A stretch of 18,636 nt of DNA, taken from positions 1 to 18,636 of the forward strand of contig CATISE010000119.1 in assembly GCA_949538655.1 (NCBI GenBank), in the 5' to 3' direction. The notes beneath the pieces were generated by a model. That model was not told the origin of the DNA, did no database searches, and saw only the letters and a program-made list of their open reading frames with translations. Below, in pieces: positions 6,444 through 14,668 of this stretch. The translations under genes and the position numbers were made by a program. Positions within the stretch are counted from its first letter, which is position 1. Every line of letters starts with the position of its first letter. Source of the stretch: Marine Group II euryarchaeote MED-G33 (GTDB lineage: Archaea > Thermoplasmatota > Poseidoniia > Poseidoniales > Thalassarchaeaceae).

Positions 6444-9413
6444 TCACCATGCGTCGTCAGCACTACTGAGGAGAACAGCATCGTATGATTCAGCCGCATC
6501 CAATTGTGCAGCCACAGCTTGTGAACCACCAGCAAGACCTGCTTTTTTCCGCATGGCATCGCTTCCACCAGCTAGACCCCAGCCTTCTTTGACGAATAAG
6601 GCATAAATTGCTGGAAGTAAGAGCAGGGCACTGAGTGCAGCAAAAACAAGCAAGATGATGATGACTGTTACGAAGGGCTTGAGTGCAGGAATGGGAATCA
6701 GATAGGCAGTCATCAGACCAGCAGAAGTCACAACGAACGCTTCAAACAGTGACATACCGGTACTCGCACAGGAGTCCTGTATCGCCTCTAAACTCCCTCC
6801 CAATTCACGCACACGATTGGCAATGTGAATTGAGAAATCTACTCCGACACCGACTAGAATCGAGCCAATCATCACCGTGACCAGTGACAGGGTTACTGAG
6901 AATTGGTCCATGACATACCATTGCATTGCGACGGTAAATACCACCGGTAAAGTGGTCAGGACCGCATATCTGGCATCTCTGAAAACGAATCCCAAAGTGA
7001 CAACAGTAAACAGTAGTGCGAAGCCAAGAGATTGCCATTGACTGTCAACGATGAGGTTGTTCACATCAATGGTTACAGCAGCCACGCCAATGAGTGCACT
7101 GGGGGCGAAACCGAAGCCATCCCTGTCTTCTGCATATCCATCGATTGCAGCAGCAGCAGCTTCAGTCTGCTTGACAGGCATAAATGGCATGTCGATGTAA
7201 ATCAATGAGCGCTGGAAGTCCTTTGAGACGAAGAAGTGTCTCAGTTCTGGTGTCAATCCGTCATAAAATACCGAGATCAGGAAACTCTGCACTTCAGTTC
7301 CAGCAGTTTGGTCCCGATCAAGTTCCATTAGAACAGTCCAGAATGTAGCACTCCCGTTGTACTCTTGTGTGAAGAGGATGTTACACACTTCCCTGGGGAC
7401 ATCAGGCATTGGTGCACAGAATTGCCCAATCGTGTCAGAACCTGAAAAATTCAGTGAGGCACCGACGGATTTAATCAAAAACGCAATGGAAACAGCCGTT
7501 GTTTGTTCAACTGTATTTGCCATTTCAGTCAAATTTTCTATTTTCTTCATATTTTCAAAGGGATCTTTCTGCCCTTCGTTATTCCCCGGCGTTAAAAATT
7601 CAGGTTCAGCTTCAATGTCAGCCTTGACCAAAATCATCCCGACCTGACCACTTTCGAATTCATCAGAATATGTTTTCATCTTCGATACGGCGGGTTCATC
7701 TTGGGGCGCCATCTCTAGCAAGTTAACGTCCTCAACGATATTCTCTCGACTGACAACACCGCTGAACAACATCAAGATGACGAATATCGATAGCACGATT
7801 TTGTTCCAACGAATAGGTGCACGCACAGCAGCAACGAAAATTTTGGGTGGAGGGTGAGGGGTTTTTTGCAAATCCAACAGCATCGTTAGGTTTGGTACCA
7901 TGACCATGGTAAACAGATAGACAATGATAATTCCACCTGCAAGTGAAACCCCAACCGTCTTGATCGGGGCCATCGGTGTCAAAATTAACGATACGAAACC
8001 AATGACAGTTGTGACGGCTGAAAGAAACACAGCCCTCCCAGTTGATTGTAAGGCAAGAGCCATTTTTTCTTTGGGAGTCCCTTTGGATTCAGCATACCGG
8101 TTGGTAATGTGTAACCCATACGAAACGCCCAGGGCAAGAATGATTGGTCCAACGATGATCACAGTCATCGTTACTTCATAATTCGTCCATCCAATCATGC
8201 CCAGAGTGGCGAATACAGAACAAAGTGTGGGCAATCCAGCGATGATTACGACTTTGATTCCTTGTTCCCAACGAATCCGTCCCGTCTGTAAGACATCACA
8301 ATGGAATAGGAATAGAACGAGCGCTACAGCAACGACACCGACTGGGAAAATTTTCCAAAACAGAATGAATGTATATTCAGTCACCGCGTTTGTGATTGGC
8401 GTTGGCCCAGTCAGTGTCATACGAAGGCATAGATAATCGGGGTTGGCTTGTTTTTCAGAGAGACATTTGTCGCTCGATTCTTCCATAATGCCCCAGTTGT
8501 TTTCAACACCTAGCCGATCGATTTCGCTTTGTGTGTCTTCAATCAATTTCCCCATGTCGAGGTCATTGTCAGCAACGCCAATGATAATCACAGCACGATT
8601 CCAACCATGGCCACTTTGCTCAGAAATCAAGGTTTCATTCTCAATCTTTCCAACATCTCTGACCAACTTGTTACGCGCGTTTTCAGGCAACTCACCAATA
8701 ATTTGGTTAATTCTTTGCTGATCTTCGGGGATACTGTATCCACCTACGATGTCAGCGTATTGCAGAATTTGCGCACTAGCATTTTCTGCCAACCAATTGC
8801 AAGCACCTTCTACAGGGCAGGCTTCCCCAGCATTCTGAACAAATGAATTTGCTACTCGTGGTGCACTTGAATTGATTTCTTTAATGACGGATGAAATGCT
8901 CAGAATATATTTGATATTGTCTTCTTCACCATCATCTGAAACCTGGTAATTTAGCAACCGTTCCAATTGGTCCATTTGGTCTAAAACGACTTGATTGGTG
9001 ATATTATTCTGTCCAGATTCTACGTAGATAATCATCACATTGGTGGTCCAATCTTTCTCCACTTCGGCAATATCGGAACCAACTTGACTTCCCTCGGGTA
9101 GGAATGCAGCCAAATCACCATTGACATTCATCGATTGATGATCTTCTCTCCACTGGTCAGTAATTCCAGAATGGTATGCAAAAAATGCAGTGAGTGCCAA
9201 GCAGAGAACAACGGTGATTGCTGGGAAGCGTGTGAGGGCACCAAAGAATGACATCTCTTGCAATTCTCGACGAATCATCTTGGGTGCAGACAACAGTGCA
9301 TCGACTGCCTTTTTCGTTTCAAATTCAGAGATTTTACGGCGAACATCTGAACTGAAGTCCTGGACTTTAGGGTGGTTTTGGTTGCCACTGTTCGTGCCAT
9401 CGTCTTGGTCCAC
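6444..9413 (-). CDS. MMPL/RND-superfamily exporter (HAE3-like)
   Basis: A large proton-driven membrane transporter of about 989 residues with the duplicated RND plan. The N-terminal 55 residues are charged and cytosolic. TM1 lies at about 62-82, then the first extracytoplasmic loop (to about 345), a five-helix block at about 348-515, TM7 near 540-556, a second loop to about 785 and a second helix block at about 796-943. Numbering is from GTG 9419. GDLAAFLPEGS after TM1 is typical of MMPL proteins. The TM4 motif GVSYGLHITNRY (431-442) and its counterpart GVGVDFSIHIANRV (857-870) mark the two halves; the proton-relay Asp is present only in the second (Asp861), with Ser433 in the first. Paired loop cysteines (201/207, 319/331, 668/679) suggest disulfides. 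The cargo is unknown: lipids, hopanoid-like molecules and drugs are all family options. GTG 9413 has GGAGG seven bases ahead; GTG 9419 has it one base away. Confidence 0.92.
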   Translation of the reverse strand: MDQDDGTNSGNQNHPKVQDFSSDVRRKISEFETKKAVDALLSAPKMIRRELQEMSFFGALTRFPAITVVLCLALTAFFAYHSGITDQWREDHQSMNVNGDLAAFLPEGSQVGSDIAEVEKDWTTNVMIIYVESGQNNITNQVVLDQMDQLERLLNYQVSDDGEEDNIKYILSISSVIKEINSSAPRVANSFVQNAGEACPVEGACNWLAENASAQILQYADIVGGYSIPEDQQRINQIIGELPENARNKLVRDVGKIENETLISEQSGHGWNRAVIIIGVADNDLDMGKLIEDTQSEIDRLGVENNWGIMEESSDKCLSEKQANPDYLCLRMTLTGPTPITNAVTEYTFILFWKIFPVGVVAVALVLFLFHCDVLQTGRIRWEQGIKVVIIAGLPTLCSVFATLGMIGWTNYEVTMTVIIVGPIILALGVSYGLHITNRYAESKGTPKEKMALALQSTGRAVFLSAVTTVIGFVSLILTPMAPIKTVGVSLAGGIIIVYLFTMVMVPNLTMLLDLQKTPHPPPKIFVAAVRAPIRWNKIVLSIFVILMLFSGVVSRENIVEDVNLLEMAPQDEPAVSKMKTYSDEFESGQVGMILVKADIEAEPEFLTPGNNEGQKDPFENMKKIENLTEMANTVEQTTAVSIAFLIKSVGASLNFSGSDTIGQFCAPMPDVPREVCNILFTQEYNGSATFWTVLMELDRDQTAGTEVQSFLISVFYDGLTPELRHFFVSKDFQRSLIYIDMPFMPVKQTEAAAAAIDGYAEDRDGFGFAPSALIGVAAVTIDVNNLIVDSQWQSLGFALLFTVVTLGFVFRDARYAVLTTLPVVFTVAMQWYVMDQFSVTLSLVTVMIGSILVGVGVDFSIHIANRVRELGGSLEAIQDSCASTGMSLFEAFVVTSAGLMTAYLIPIPALKPFVTVIIILLVFAALSALLLLPAIYALFVKEGWGLAGGSDAMRKKAGLAGGSQAVAAQLDAAESYDAVLLSSADDAW

Positions 9414-9416
9414 ATT

Positions 9417-9431
9417 CACCCCTCCGGGGTG
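9417..9431. repeat. Short hairpin enclosing the exporter ribosome-binding site
   Basis: CACCCC (9417-9422), loop TCC, GGGGTG (9426-9431) is a perfect stem of six pairs. On the minus strand, the GGA loop and adjoining GG form the GGAGG ribosome-binding site (9425-9421), and the stem includes the first possible GTG start. Folding would sequester the site, which may reduce or regulate initiation. Confidence 0.55.
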
Positions 9432-9559
9432 CCCTTCCTAGCCATCGACCTTTAATTCCTCATGCCTCCAAGACCACGGGAGGCTTGAAAACGGGGAGCC
9501 ACGACCGCGCGGACGGACCTGTTCGAGTAACCGCAGTAGGGCCAAGGTGGGGACACCAA
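9432..9559. promoter_or_regulatory. Divergent promoter region between exporter and valS
   Basis: A 128-base spacer between divergent genes must hold two promoters. TTTAATT at 9451-9457 (AATTAAA on the minus strand) is the only AT-rich block and could serve as TATA element for either direction; on the minus strand it would start transcripts near 9428, just ahead of the exporter ribosome-binding site, and on the plus strand near 9480. A weak inverted repeat, GCCTCC at 9464-9469 and GGAGGC at 9479-9484, and the palindrome CCGCGCGG (9505-9512) lie in the valS leader. Assignments are tentative. Confidence 0.4.
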
Positions 9560-12040
9560 ATGGCAAAGCCAACAATAACCGATAAACGCTGGTCGATTGA
9601 CCTCGAGAAACGAATCCAAGAAGCACACTATGCGGACGCTGCCGCATACGATACTCGTTATGGTTTCAAACCCGATAGTGGGAAAGAAATTTTCGTAATC
9701 GATACACCTCCACCTTACCCGAGTGGCACCTGGCACATCGGTGCCGTTGCTCAGTACAGTATGATTGATGTCATCGCCCGCAGTCAGAGATTGCTCGGCA
9801 AAGAGGTGTACTTCCCCTGGGGTGTTGATCGCAATGGAATCAATATTGAATTTACAGTTGAGAAGAATACTGGGCGTAAGATGAAAACATATGACCGGGC
9901 TGAATTCCTAAAACTATGTCAAGAAACAATTGAAGAATTTACACAGGCCATGAGAAAAACGGCCTCTCGTGTAGGCTTGTCCTGCGATTTTTCGAAAGAA
10001 TACCTTACCGATGCACCCGATTATCGTGCTGTGACACAGGCAATTTTTGTCGACCTATTCAAGCGGGGAGACATCATCGAAGATTTGCGACCAAACATCT
10101 ACGACCCCGTTGAAGGAACCACGATTGCAGATGCTGAAGTCGAAAGACTACAACGGAAAACGCAGCTAATCGACATTAAGTGGTCAACAGATACCGGTGA
10201 GGAATTGGTCATCTCAACCACTCGCCCCGAATTGATTTGTGCCTGTGGTGTGGTAGTCGTCCACCCTGACGACACTCGTTATGCACACCTCGTCGGGCAG
10301 AAAGCCACCCTCCCAGTCGCCGTTGAAGGTCGTTCTACTGAAGTTGAAATTCTAACCCATCCCTCTGTCAAATCCGAATTCGGATCTGGCATATTGATGG
10401 TGTGTTCGTTTGGAGATCAGAATGACGTCGCGGTGTTCCGCGATATGGGCTTAACACCTTTCCAAGCCATCGATTTAGACGGTTGTATGACTTCGATTGC
10501 AGGACCACTCTCCGGCCTCAAAGTGAAGGAAGCACGGGAGACTGTAATCGCTCAGCTAGAGGCAGATGGTCGCATTGCAAACATCGAGGTTAGAGATCAA
10601 GAAGTACCCGTCTCTGAACGAGGAAAGAATCCGGTTGAAATCATTCTACTCAAAGAGTGGTATGTTCGGCAAACCCACATTCAAGATCGTATGCGCGAAC
10701 ATGCAGAAAAAATCAATTTCATCCCTCCTCGGAATAAGCAGTTTTTGTTAGATTGGATGGAGAATGTTAGCATTGATTGGCCGATTAGCCGCAGGCGCTG
10801 GTATCACACAGAAATTCCAATCTGGTACTCCGAAGATTCGACGAAGGTGATCATCCCTCCACCCGGGACATATGTTCAACCTTGGTGCCAAGAGCCACCC
10901 GAAGGAAGCAGTGTCTTGGATCGTGAAACTCGCGAGGAATTAGGATTGTTCTCTGAGATTCGTGAGAGTCTAGGAGAAATATCTGGTGAAGAGAAAGTAT
11001 TCGATACCTGGATGGATTCATCCAATTCGAATTTATTCGTCTCTGGATATCTCAATGATCCCTCTACCTTTGAGAAGGCATTTCCAACCGGCATTCGCCC
11101 TCAGGGCAAAGAAATCGTCCGGACATGGTTGTATTACACATTGCTCAAGAGTACACTGTTGATGGATAAACCAGGATTCCAGAATGTTTGGATTGATGGT
11201 TTGGGAATGGATCCATGGGGACGTAAAATGTCCAAATCTCTTGGTAACGGTATCGATGCTGATAGTGTTCTTGAATGCGGTGCAGGTGGTCGAACTGGGG
11301 CATGGCGAGTCAAAGGACCAGATAAGAGTGTACAATTGAAAGCAAACAAAATTGGTAGCGAATGCTTCCGTTTGTGGAAGGCATGTGATGCTCAAGTCGG
11401 AGATGATTTCCACATTAACCCTGAAGAGATTGAGGCGAAATATTTCGGTGTGTTGACGAAGATCTTTAACGTGGCTCGATTTGCATCTCAATTCCCAGTT
11501 CCATCAGATCTGCAACAAGTCCCTAGTGACCTTTGTGCTGGCGACAGATGGATATTATCCGAGTTCGCACAAGTTCTAGAGGACGTTGAGAAAGCTTGGC
11601 GAGAAGTCGATATATTCACCGCCACCCGGATTATCAAGAATTTTGCAACCGATGTCCTCCCAAGTCATTGGCTTGAAATGGCGAAAGGCCGACTCTATGA
11701 AGATGATTTGAACGCCGCTTGGACAATCCATCGAATCGTCAAAGATCTTCTCACCATCTTTAGTCCGGTCTGCCCATTCTTCACACACCATTTGAGTGAA
11801 ACTCTCTATGGCGTGAGTGCCGTTGATATCCGTGCTTATCCACAATCACAAATTGAGAATAATGAAGAAGCATCAAGACTTCGAAAGTTAACCAATGCAT
11901 TGTGTGATTTCAACAGCGAAACTTGGCGTGCAAAGAAAGACCTGAGTCTTAGTTTAAATGCGGAGATTGAAGGGATTACGGTTCCCGAAATTTTGTCTGA
12001 ATTCGCACCTGAGTTGACAGCAATGCACAAACTTCAGTAG
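9560..12040 (+). CDS. valS: Valyl-tRNA synthetase, archaeal type
   Basis: It charges tRNA-Val with valine in the cytosol. Class I features: DTPPPYPSGTWHIG at residues 48-61 (the HIGH motif reads HIGA) and KMSKS at 556-560. The CP1 editing domain is of the archaeal ValRS type: STTRPELICACGVVVVHPDD, HLVGQK, and EFGSGILMVCSFGDQNDV; these, with ERGKNPVEIILLKEWYV and DWPISRRRWYHTEIPIWY, separate it from IleRS and LeuRS. At 826 residues it is slightly short, with little C-terminal coiled coil. About 22 extra residues (576-598) interrupt the segment between KMSKS and the SECFRLWKA helix. I chose ATG 9560 because GGTGG lies at 9546-9550, nine bases ahead, and homology begins there; the upstream ATG at 9485 adds 25 residues of unlikely composition. 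It converges with dinB, whose stop is two bases away. Confidence 0.93.
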   Translation: MAKPTITDKRWSIDLEKRIQEAHYADAAAYDTRYGFKPDSGKEIFVIDTPPPYPSGTWHIGAVAQYSMIDVIARSQRLLGKEVYFPWGVDRNGINIEFTVEKNTGRKMKTYDRAEFLKLCQETIEEFTQAMRKTASRVGLSCDFSKEYLTDAPDYRAVTQAIFVDLFKRGDIIEDLRPNIYDPVEGTTIADAEVERLQRKTQLIDIKWSTDTGEELVISTTRPELICACGVVVVHPDDTRYAHLVGQKATLPVAVEGRSTEVEILTHPSVKSEFGSGILMVCSFGDQNDVAVFRDMGLTPFQAIDLDGCMTSIAGPLSGLKVKEARETVIAQLEADGRIANIEVRDQEVPVSERGKNPVEIILLKEWYVRQTHIQDRMREHAEKINFIPPRNKQFLLDWMENVSIDWPISRRRWYHTEIPIWYSEDSTKVIIPPPGTYVQPWCQEPPEGSSVLDRETREELGLFSEIRESLGEISGEEKVFDTWMDSSNSNLFVSGYLNDPSTFEKAFPTGIRPQGKEIVRTWLYYTLLKSTLLMDKPGFQNVWIDGLGMDPWGRKMSKSLGNGIDADSVLECGAGGRTGAWRVKGPDKSVQLKANKIGSECFRLWKACDAQVGDDFHINPEEIEAKYFGVLTKIFNVARFASQFPVPSDLQQVPSDLCAGDRWILSEFAQVLEDVEKAWREVDIFTATRIIKNFATDVLPSHWLEMAKGRLYEDDLNAAWTIHRIVKDLLTIFSPVCPFFTHHLSETLYGVSAVDIRAYPQSQIENNEEASRLRKLTNALCDFNSETWRAKKDLSLSLNAEIEGITVPEILSEFAPELTAMHKLQ

Positions 12041-12042
12041 AG

Positions 12043-13152
12043 TCATTCCTCTTCTGAAAACGAATCCAATGTTGCTTGTCTGTTCGGTGGCGCTTCCAAA
12101 TCACCGAGCCTAAACCCTACCAAACGAACGGGTCGAGTAGTGTCATACACATTGGCCAACAACCTTACTGCGATTCTCTGGAATGTTTCCAGGTCATCCA
12201 TTGAAATGGCCAAACTCTTCGCATGGGAAACCGTTTCAAATCCCCGGTAACGGATTTTGATTTCGACATTTCCAGCTGTAATTTCTAGACTTCGTAATTT
12301 GCGTGTCACCTGCTCGATTAGTGAATTCAACATTTCAAAAACAGTATCAGTGTCTAGGATATCTCTGGAAAATGTTCTTTCTTTCCCAATACTTTTCCTA
12401 GACCTCAATATGCTAACCTCATTGGAGGACTCTCCTTCCAAAATTTTCCACAGAGATTGTGCCCTTCGAATACCGACAGCATCCGTAATTAGATCTGGGC
12501 CTTCTCGATAGGCATCGGATAAATCCATGATGCCAAGTTCCCCCAGAAGTTGTGCGGCTTTGGGCCCGATACCTGGGACAGCCCTACAAGGGTGAGATGA
12601 GAAGAATTCCTGCAAACCCCCTGGTGGCACTAGAAAAATACCACCAGGCTTCCTAGCTTCACTTGCCATTTTTGCTGCAACTCTAGTGGGCCCGATTCCG
12701 AATGATGCGCTCAATGATATATCATCCATAATCAAATTCTGTAAATTTCTGCACAGACTTTCTGCCTGCCCCCAATCTCCTTCACAAAATTCTGTAACAT
12801 CAAGATAGGCTTCATCGATACTTGCTTGTTCAAACTTATCGGCATGTTCCGATAATATCGCCATCACACGGTTAGATGCACGGCGGTATAATCGATGTGC
12901 TCCGCGATGGTAAAGCGCATTTCCCAGTGGTTTTCCTGGACATCGCCTCCATGCTTCGGATATTGGCATTGCACTGTGAACTCCAAATTCTCTCGCCGCA
13001 TAATTACAGGTGGAAACAATTCCTCGACCTTGGCCATTTTTGGGGTCGCTACCGATGATTAAAGGGATGTTTGGATCCAAATTGTGATGCAGAGTTTCTA
13101 CAGAAGCATAGAACGCATCAAGGTCACAATGGATCAAGATACGCTCCCGCAT
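12043..13152 (-). CDS. dinB: DNA polymerase IV, Y family (translesion polymerase)
   Basis: A low-fidelity polymerase that copies across damaged template bases. From ATG 13152 it is 369 residues. Visible motifs: IHCDLDAFYASVE with catalytic Asp10 and the steric-gate Tyr15; VSTCNYAAREFGVHSAMP (fingers, binding the incoming nucleotide); YRRAS; SIDEAYLD with catalytic Asp113 and Glu114; SFGIGPTRVAAKMASEARKP; a helix-hairpin-helix AVPGIGPKAAQLLGELG at 191-207; and a little-finger domain from about 245 with SIGKERTFSRD. The C-terminus holds QATLDSF, a PCNA-binding (PIP) box, as expected in archaea. An in-frame TTG at 13179 would add nine residues (SHRFSFDC between them) and is less typical. It lies 34 bases after the serA-like gene (seven if TTG is used), so they share an operon. 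Its stop is two bases from that of valS. Confidence 0.94.
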   Translation of the reverse strand: MRERILIHCDLDAFYASVETLHHNLDPNIPLIIGSDPKNGQGRGIVSTCNYAAREFGVHSAMPISEAWRRCPGKPLGNALYHRGAHRLYRRASNRVMAILSEHADKFEQASIDEAYLDVTEFCEGDWGQAESLCRNLQNLIMDDISLSASFGIGPTRVAAKMASEARKPGGIFLVPPGGLQEFFSSHPCRAVPGIGPKAAQLLGELGIMDLSDAYREGPDLITDAVGIRRAQSLWKILEGESSNEVSILRSRKSIGKERTFSRDILDTDTVFEMLNSLIEQVTRKLRSLEITAGNVEIKIRYRGFETVSHAKSLAISMDDLETFQRIAVRLLANVYDTTRPVRLVGFRLGDLEAPPNRQATLDSFSEEE

Positions 13153-13186
13153 ACAGTCGAATGAAAATCGATGGCTCAAGAACTCT

Positions 13187-14143
13187 TCACTCTAGTACAG
13201 CACGATTGACAACAGAGATGGGGACTCCTCCTGCAAAATATTCGATGAGCAAGTCGGCCATCTCGAAACCGATTCGATTCTGGGCTTCATGTGTCGCAGC
13301 GCCGATATGTGGCGTACCGTGGAAGTTCGCATGTTGTAGTAGTGGATGATTTCCAATAGGTTCTGTCTCAAAAACATCGAGTGCGCAACTGGATAGTGTC
13401 TCGTTTTCCAGAGCAAAAAGCACGTCATTTTCATTGACAATACCTCCTCGTGCACAAGATACCAAATGGTTCCCACACAGAGTTCCATCTGCGCCAATTC
13501 CAGGCATCATCGACAATGTTTCGGTATTGACTAGATGGCGCGTTTCCTCTGACAGGTTACAATGGATTGCGATGTGTGTACACATCCTGAATACATCATT
13601 GACATCGGCATGTAGCGTACAATCCTGTTCCGTAGCAATTTCCCTAGGCAAATAGGGATCATATGCATGTAATTCCATGCCGATGGCTTTTGCAACTCGG
13701 CCCACACCCTGTGCTATTCTACCGAACCCAATGAAACCAATTCTTTTGCCAGACAACTCTGTGCCTTTGAGGTCGTTTTTAGTCCATTTTCCACTGCGTA
13801 AATCCCGATCAGCAGTCGGTATGTGACGAGTTGAAGCGAGTAGATGCCCAATCGTCAATTCAACAACGGATTGTGTCGAAGAACCGGGGGTATTACACAC
13901 GAGAATCCCAGCGTTGGTTGCAGCATCTAAATCGATATTGTCAACACCTACGCCAGCCCTTCCAATCAGACGCAATGTTGGAGCATTTGCGATGGCTTCA
14001 GAGGTCATTTTAGTCGCTGAACGAACGACCACAGCATCAAATCCATTGAGCGATACTGGTTCCAAATCAACTTCATGACCGGCATCCCTCAACCTAGAGA
14101 CCGCTTCCTGGGCCATACCATCCGTCACAGCAATCTTGGCCAT
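13187..14143 (-). CDS. serA: D-3-phosphoglycerate dehydrogenase, short form without ACT domain
   Basis: Oxidises 3-phosphoglycerate with NAD to start serine synthesis; cytosolic. It is 318 residues, the length of a bare catalytic core, with no ACT regulatory domain, so no serine feedback by that route is expected. Motifs: GRAGVGVDNID at 61-71, NTPGSSTQSVVELTIG, the nucleotide-binding GFIGFGRIAQG (136-146), and catalytic Arg232 (ARGGIVNE), Glu261 (DVFETEP) and His279 (TPHIGAATHEAQ). Between MMPGIG and CARGGI there are about ten more residues than usual. Other D-2-hydroxyacid dehydrogenases share the fold, so the substrate is probable rather than certain. I chose ATG 14143, where homology starts (MAKIAVTDG); longer frames up to 14317 run through the divergent sodN promoter and gene. 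No Shine-Dalgarno is seen there, suggesting a leaderless transcript. It leads the operon with dinB. Confidence 0.87.
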   Translation of the reverse strand: MAKIAVTDGMAQEAVSRLRDAGHEVDLEPVSLNGFDAVVVRSATKMTSEAIANAPTLRLIGRAGVGVDNIDLDAATNAGILVCNTPGSSTQSVVELTIGHLLASTRHIPTADRDLRSGKWTKNDLKGTELSGKRIGFIGFGRIAQGVGRVAKAIGMELHAYDPYLPREIATEQDCTLHADVNDVFRMCTHIAIHCNLSEETRHLVNTETLSMMPGIGADGTLCGNHLVSCARGGIVNENDVLFALENETLSSCALDVFETEPIGNHPLLQHANFHGTPHIGAATHEAQNRIGFEMADLLIEYFAGGVPISVVNRAVLE

Positions 14144-14212
14144 GAATCTGGGTTGTGAATCCACTCCTTCAACATACGCATGTTCATAGACGGTATTCAA
14201 ATGGGTCTGTAT
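14144..14212. promoter_or_regulatory. Divergent promoter region serA / sodN with a palindrome
   Basis: About 70 bases separate the two divergent starts. An interrupted palindrome, AACAT-ACGC-ATGTT, spans 14171-14184, placed where one regulator could affect both genes. Neither gene has a clear ribosome-binding site, which fits leaderless transcripts. No convincing TATA box is visible; TTCATA at 14183-14188 is about 25-30 bases before the sodN ATG at 14213. Confidence 0.35.
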
Positions 14213-14665
14213 ATGTCGAGAGAGACAACCAACGTAATCGACGCTGAGGCACATTGTGATGGGCCCTGTGGCGTATATGACCCAGCCAGTGCCAGAATCG
14301 CCGGTGAGGCTGTGCAATCAATGACCAATAAGATGCTTACACTTGCAGAGAACCACAGTAATGACTGTAGTTCTGCAGCTTACATCAACACAATGAGTCG
14401 TTATGCAGCAATCAAAGAAGAAGAGGCGCAGAAGTGCAAAGACGAATTACTCGTTTTGTGGACTGATTTCTTCAAGCCACAGCATCTTGAATCCATCCCC
14501 AATCTTCACGACACCTTCTGGCAAGCAGCCAAGTTGTGCAGCGCTTGCAAGGTTGAAGTCTCAGCCGAGCATGCTCAAGAGTTGATGGATGCCATTGAGA
14601 ACATCCACAACATGTTCTGGAATGTCAAGGGCCGAAGCGAAATCACTTGGATTCGCGCGAGTTGA
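14213..14665 (+). CDS. sodN: Nickel superoxide dismutase precursor
   Basis: It dismutates superoxide to oxygen and peroxide with a nickel centre. After a 13-residue propeptide (MSRETTNVIDAEA) comes the nickel hook HCDGPCGVYDP: after cleavage His1, Cys2, Pro5, Cys6 and Tyr9 are all in place, and the free N-terminus plus His1, Cys2 and Cys6 bind nickel. The 137-residue mature part continues as a predicted four-helix bundle with family landmarks SMTNKM, YIN.MSRY, KDELLVLWTDFFKPQHLE, FWQAAKLCSACKVEV and NIHNMFW. No Tat or Sec signal is seen, so it probably acts in the cytosol. I chose ATG 14213 since a propeptide of about 14 residues is usual; ATGs at 14180 and 14201 are in frame. The maturation peptidase gene begins three bases after the stop. 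Position 4 of the hook is Gly, not the Leu of Streptomyces. Such genes are spread widely by transfer among marine microbes. Confidence 0.94.
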   Translation: MSRETTNVIDAEAHCDGPCGVYDPASARIAGEAVQSMTNKMLTLAENHSNDCSSAAYINTMSRYAAIKEEEAQKCKDELLVLWTDFFKPQHLESIPNLHDTFWQAAKLCSACKVEVSAEHAQELMDAIENIHNMFWNVKGRSEITWIRAS

Positions 14666-14668
14666 ATC

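Noticed and set aside
9485..9559. Longer start for valS at ATG 9485
   Set aside because: The 25 added residues have no family match, while ATG 9560 has GGTGG nine bases ahead and begins where similarity starts.
11033..11491. Reverse-strand open frame of 152 residues inside valS
   Set aside because: It lies within the conserved KMSKS region of valS and has no independent support.
14144..14317. Longer serA frame beginning at 14317
   Set aside because: It would run through the divergent sodN coding region and adds 58 residues unlike any dehydrogenase; ATG 14143 matches the family start.
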